Shown piece after piece: positions 60,941 to 64,000 of a DNA stretch of 64,000 nucleotides. The stretch lies in assembly GCF_947494875.1 (NCBI RefSeq), contig NZ_CANLWM010000005.1:1-64000 (forward strand), read 5' to 3'. The notes beneath the pieces were generated by a model. That model had not been told where the DNA came from, made no database searches, and worked only from the letters and a program-made list of their open reading frames with translations. Numbering within the stretch: the stretch's first letter is position 1; every line of letters starts with the position of its first letter. A program made the translations under genes and the position numbers. Origin of the DNA: an uncultured Williamsia sp. Lineage in GTDB: Bacteria; Actinomycetota; Actinomycetes; Mycobacteriales; Mycobacteriaceae.

Positions 60941-62977
60941 CTACAGCGCCGCGGCGACCTCGGTGCCCTGACGGATCGCGCGCTTCGCGTCGAGCTCGGC
61001 CGCGACGTCCGCCCCACCGATGACGTGCGTGGCGACACCCGCGACGGTCAACGGGTCGACGAGGTCGCGGACCGACTCCTGGCCGGCGCACACGACGACG
61101 GTGTCGACCTCGAGGACGCGGGGCCCCTTCTCGGAGTCGGGGAAGCTCAGGTGCACACCGTCGTCGTCGATGCGGTCGTAGCGGGCGCCGGAGATCTGCT
61201 CGACTCCCTTCATCTTGACCGTCGCGCGGTGCACCCAGCCGGTGGTCTTGCCCAGCGACTTGCCCTGCGATCCGGGCTTGCGTTGCACCAGGTACACCGT
61301 GCGGGCCGCCGCGGTGGGCCGGGGCTTCGTCACGAATCCGGGGGTGTCGAGGTCGTCGGTCACACCCCACTCCTGGTCCCATTCCTTCGCGTCGAGCGTG
61401 GGGGAGTCGGTGACGGTGAGGAACTCGGTCAGGTCGAATCCGATGCCACCGGCACCGATCACGGCGACGCGGTCGCCGATCTCACGGTCGCCGAGCACGG
61501 CCTCGGCGTAGGTCATCACCGACGGGTGGTCGATGCCGGGGATCTGCGGCACGCGCGGGGTCACACCGGTCGCGATGACCACGTCGTCGAACTTCTCCGA
61601 GACCAGGCGCTCCGCGTCGGCACGGGTGTCGAGATGCACGGCGACACCGAGGACCTCGAGACGGCGCGTGAAGTAGCGGATGGTCTCGGAGAACTCCTCC
61701 TTGCCGGGGATCCGCGCGGCGATGGCGAACTGGCCGCCGATGGCGGGGCCCGCGTCGAACAGTGTGACGCGGTGGCCGCGCTCGGCGGCGGAGACGGCCG
61801 CGGACAGACCCGCGGGTCCGGCACCGATCACCGCGACCCGACGAGCGGAACGCGTCGGGGAGAGGACCAGAGTGGTCTCGCGGCCGGCCTGCGGGTTGAC
61901 CAGGCACGAGACCTTCTTGCCGACGAAGGCGTGGTCGAGGCAGGCCTGGTTGCAGCCGATGCATGTGTTGATCTCGTCGGCGCGCCCGGCCTGCGCCTTG
62001 GCCGGCAGGTGCGGGTCGGCCAGGAGCGGGCGGGCCATCGACACCGCATCCACACGACCGCGGCTCAGGACCTCCTCCGCCACCTCGGGGGTGTTGATGC
62101 GGTTGGACGCGATCAGCGGGATGGTCACCTCCTCGCGCAGACGCTCGGTGAAGCGCACGAACGCCGCCCGCGGCACCGACGTCGCGATGGTGGGCACCTT
62201 CGCCTCGTGCCACCCGATGTCGGAGTTGATGGCGCTCACGCCGTGCGCCTCGAGAGTTCTTGCGAGCAGGTCGATCTCGTCCCAGGTCTGCCCGCCCTCG
62301 ACGAGGTCGGCGATCGACTGCCGCATGATGATCGGGTAGTCGGCGCCGACACGCGAGCGGATCTCGTCGACGATCGCGACGACGATGCGCTGCCGGTTCT
62401 CCGTCGAGCCGCCCCAGCGGTCGGTGCGTCGGTTGGTGCGCGGGCACAGGAAGGTGTTGAGCAGGTAGCCCTCGCCACCCATGATCTCGACGGCGTCGTA
62501 GCCGGCGTCACGGGCGAGGACCGCGGTGCGCCCGTAGGAGCGGATGACGTGGCGGATCATCGCGTCGGTCATCTTGATGGGGCGGAACGGGTGGATCGGC
62601 GACTTCTCCCATTCGACCGACCACTTGAACGGTGTGTACCCGTAGCGGCCCGCGTGCAGGATCTGCATCGCGATGTGTCCGCCCTCGGCGTGCACGGCCG
62701 CGGTGGCGCGACGGTGGCGGCGCGCGTCGAACCGGTTGGTGAGCTTGGCGCCGAACGGGAGCAGCAGACCGGTCCGTGTGGGCGCGATGCCGCCGGTGAT
62801 GATGAGCCCGACACCGCCCCGGGCCCGCTCCGCGTAGTAGGCCGCGAGGCGCTTGCCGTCGAAGAACCGTTCCTCGAGCCCCGTGTGCATCGACCCCATG
62901 ACGATGCGGTTGCGGATGGTCATCCCACCGATCGTCAACGGCTGGAACAGGTTCGGGTACGTGTCGGTCACGGTCAT
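60941..62977 (-). CDS. fadH: NADPH-dependent 2,4-dienoyl-CoA reductase (FadH)
   Basis: A 678-residue flavoprotein with an old-yellow-enzyme barrel (1-340; 'LFQPLTIGGMTIRNRIVMG', 'RWGGSTENRQRI'), a 4Fe-4S segment ('CIGCNQACLDH', then 'VSCLVNPQAGRE') and FAD/NADPH domains ('VAVIGAGPAGLSAAVSAA', 'VAVIGAGGIGFDL'). It removes double bonds at even positions of unsaturated acyl-CoA during beta-oxidation. Length is near that of E. coli FadH (672). The ATG at 62977 overlaps the padR stop as ATGA, so the regulator and enzyme are one operon. Confidence 0.94.
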   Translation of the reverse strand: MTVTDTYPNLFQPLTIGGMTIRNRIVMGSMHTGLEERFFDGKRLAAYYAERARGGVGLIITGGIAPTRTGLLLPFGAKLTNRFDARRHRRATAAVHAEGGHIAMQILHAGRYGYTPFKWSVEWEKSPIHPFRPIKMTDAMIRHVIRSYGRTAVLARDAGYDAVEIMGGEGYLLNTFLCPRTNRRTDRWGGSTENRQRIVVAIVDEIRSRVGADYPIIMRQSIADLVEGGQTWDEIDLLARTLEAHGVSAINSDIGWHEAKVPTIATSVPRAAFVRFTERLREEVTIPLIASNRINTPEVAEEVLSRGRVDAVSMARPLLADPHLPAKAQAGRADEINTCIGCNQACLDHAFVGKKVSCLVNPQAGRETTLVLSPTRSARRVAVIGAGPAGLSAAVSAAERGHRVTLFDAGPAIGGQFAIAARIPGKEEFSETIRYFTRRLEVLGVAVHLDTRADAERLVSEKFDDVVIATGVTPRVPQIPGIDHPSVMTYAEAVLGDREIGDRVAVIGAGGIGFDLTEFLTVTDSPTLDAKEWDQEWGVTDDLDTPGFVTKPRPTAAARTVYLVQRKPGSQGKSLGKTTGWVHRATVKMKGVEQISGARYDRIDDDGVHLSFPDSEKGPRVLEVDTVVVCAGQESVRDLVDPLTVAGVATHVIGGADVAAELDAKRAIRQGTEVAAAL

Positions 62978-63555
62978 GCCTTCGCTGTCGTGGTGATGGG
63001 CTCGGGGGCGTCGGAGGAGATCTCGGCGTCGAGTGCGGTGATGACCTCGTCGCACCAGTCGACGAGCCCCTCCTCGACGCGGATGCCGCCCTGGAGGACG
63101 AGCCGCTGGTGCAGGCGGCGCCCCCGGGTGGCGGTCGAGGGGGTCAGATCGGTGTCGGCGAACCGGCGATACAGCGACAGCCGCTCCATGTGGGCGTCGC
63201 GGTGACGACGGAACTCGGCGACGAGATCGCGCAGATCGCCGTGTTCGGCCGCGCGGAGGCGGACGCTGAGTTCGTCACGCAGACGGGGGACCGGCGCGGG
63301 GTCGGAGACCCACGCGCGCAACGCGTCTCGACCCGCCGCGGACAGTGTGTAGACCTTCTTGTCCGGGCGGCCCTCCTGCGCCACGTCTTGCATGTCGACG
63401 AGTCCGTCGGTGTGCAGCTTCTTGAGGGTGCGATAGATCTGCTGGTGCGTCGCGGACCAGAAGTAGCCGATGGAGCGCTCGAACTGGCGGCTGATCTCGT
63501 AGCCCGTCCCGGGCCGCTCGGCGAGCGACACCATGATCGCGTGCTCGAGTGCCAT
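62974..63555 (-). CDS. PadR-family regulator
   Basis: A 193-residue regulator. The winged-helix domain is at 1-80 ('ALEHAIMVSLAERPGTGYEI', 'YFWSATHQQIYRTLKKLHTD', 'KKVYTLSAAGRDALRAW'), and the C-terminal helical dimer part (PadR Vir-like) is at 95-180. The ATG at 63555 is preceded by TAGCCT with a 6-base gap (leaderless). It overlaps fadH by 4 bp, so it probably controls fadH and itself. The ligand is unknown, perhaps an unsaturated acyl-CoA; this is inference. Confidence 0.92.
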   Translation of the reverse strand: MALEHAIMVSLAERPGTGYEISRQFERSIGYFWSATHQQIYRTLKKLHTDGLVDMQDVAQEGRPDKKVYTLSAAGRDALRAWVSDPAPVPRLRDELSVRLRAAEHGDLRDLVAEFRRHRDAHMERLSLYRRFADTDLTPSTATRGRRLHQRLVLQGGIRVEEGLVDWCDEVITALDAEISSDAPEPITTTAKA

Positions 63556-63561
63556 GCCGGA

Positions 63562-63629
63562 AGGCTAATACGCACTCACGCACAGTGCAACTAGGTGCAT
63601 ATGCCCGCTCGCGGTCGGCTGCCTAGGCT
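63562..63629. promoter_or_regulatory. Divergent leaderless promoters of padR and the DinB-like gene, with repeats
   Basis: The minus-strand TAGCCT (63562-63567) is 6 bases before the padR ATG. The plus-strand TAGGCT (63624-63629) is 7 bases before the ATG at 63637. Between them lie two ACGCAC copies (63570-63575, 63578-63583) and two GTGCA copies (63585-63589, 63595-63599; one helical turn apart), partly inverse to each other. These are candidate PadR binding elements. Confidence 0.5.
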
Positions 63630-63636
63630 GCCGGGC

Positions 63637-64000
63637 ATGACGGATCCCGAGGTGCCCGGTCGCGACGAACCGCCCGTCGCCGCCGGCGAGGTGGAGACGC
63701 TGCGATCGTTCCTGGCCTTCCAACGCGCCACCTTCGCCTGGAAGTGCGAGGGACTCGACGCGCGTGGTCTCGCGACCACCGTGGCCGCGTCGTCCATGAC
63801 GCTCGCCGGCATGCTCAAACACCTCGCCTTCGTCGAGACGCAGTGGGTGCTGTTCCGCCTCGTCGGCGAGCCGTGGCCGCAGCCGTGGGCCGATGTCGAC
63901 TGGTCGGCCGATCCGGACTGGGACTGGGAGTCGGCCGCACAGGACAGTCCGGAGGAGCTCTGGGCCCTGTGGCGTCGATCGGTGGACGCCGCCGAGGCCG
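63637..64000 (+). CDS. DinB/DUF664-family protein, 3' end outside the window
   Basis: The frame from ATG 63637 stays open to the window end (121 codons). It reads 'MTDPEVPGRDEPPVAAGEVE', then 'TLRSFLAFQRATFAWKCEGL' and 'LKHLAFVETQWVLFRLVGEP', the four-helix-bundle pattern of DinB/DUF664 proteins with a His in the position of the metal ligand. In Mycobacteriales such proteins include mycothiol-dependent enzymes and uncharacterised members. TAGGCT 7 bases before the ATG supports a leaderless start. The Trp-rich 'DVDWSADPDWDWE' stretch is typical of the family. Confidence 0.85.
   Translation, partial: MTDPEVPGRDEPPVAAGEVETLRSFLAFQRATFAWKCEGLDARGLATTVAASSMTLAGMLKHLAFVETQWVLFRLVGEPWPQPWADVDWSADPDWDWESAAQDSPEELWALWRRSVDAAEA

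Overview
The window is about 70% GC, uses many GTG starts and 4-bp stop/start overlaps, and carries a fused type I fatty acid synthase followed by acpS, a CmrA-like mycolate reductase, GlgE, LGFP repeats and NucS. Together these point to a mycolic-acid-making actinobacterium of the order Mycobacteriales. A Gordonia-, Williamsia- or Rhodococcus-like genus is plausible, but the sequence alone does not fix it. It reads as chromosome: no integrase, transposase, plasmid gene or CRISPR array was seen.

Layout. (1) 1-22200: end of an rRNA operon (5S tail and terminator), then a block that follows M. tuberculosis Rv1321-Rv1343c almost gene for gene: nucS, methylmalonyl-CoA epimerase, thiolase, thioredoxin-like chaperone, glgB-glgE, dinG-pncB, clpS, DUF2017, P1 peptidase, rhomboid, murI, metallo-beta-lactamase-fold phosphodiesterase, rph-rdgB, DUF3817 and an LprD-like protein. 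glgP and the mec-cysO-cysM cysteine genes are missing from their usual places. A DivIVA-like coiled-coil gene sits beside the epimerase, as in Streptomyces. (2) 22200-37200: accessory region with tRNA-Leu, an alpha/beta hydrolase, a module resembling the downstream half of a propane/acetone monooxygenase (prm/mim) locus but without the monooxygenase, a FadD15-like ligase, a DEAD-box helicase, a cysteine-less rhodanese, and a 1389-residue helicase-nuclease fusion. (3) 37200-64000: a block matching Rv2524c-Rv2509: fas, acpS, bcp, DUF3618, an L,D-transpeptidase, tRNA-His, orn, a HerA-like ATPase and cmrA. It is interrupted by TetR/P450, an endolysin-like protein with tRNA-Lys, an acyl-CoA dehydrogenase and a MarR/MmpL efflux operon. 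It ends in a PadR-fadH operon and a truncated DinB-like gene.

Functional themes are fatty acid and mycolate synthesis (fas, acpS, cmrA), acyl-CoA breakdown (epimerase, thiolase, FadD, acyl-CoA dehydrogenase, FadH), alpha-glucan synthesis (glgE, glgB), peptidoglycan (murI, L,D-transpeptidase), RNA turnover (rph, orn, deaD) and DNA repair (nucS, dinG).

The clearest regulatory pattern is a TANNNT box 6 or 7 bases before an ATG or GTG. It occurs in front of 15 genes and implies widespread leaderless transcription. Several of these promoters overlap perfect palindromes that look like operators.
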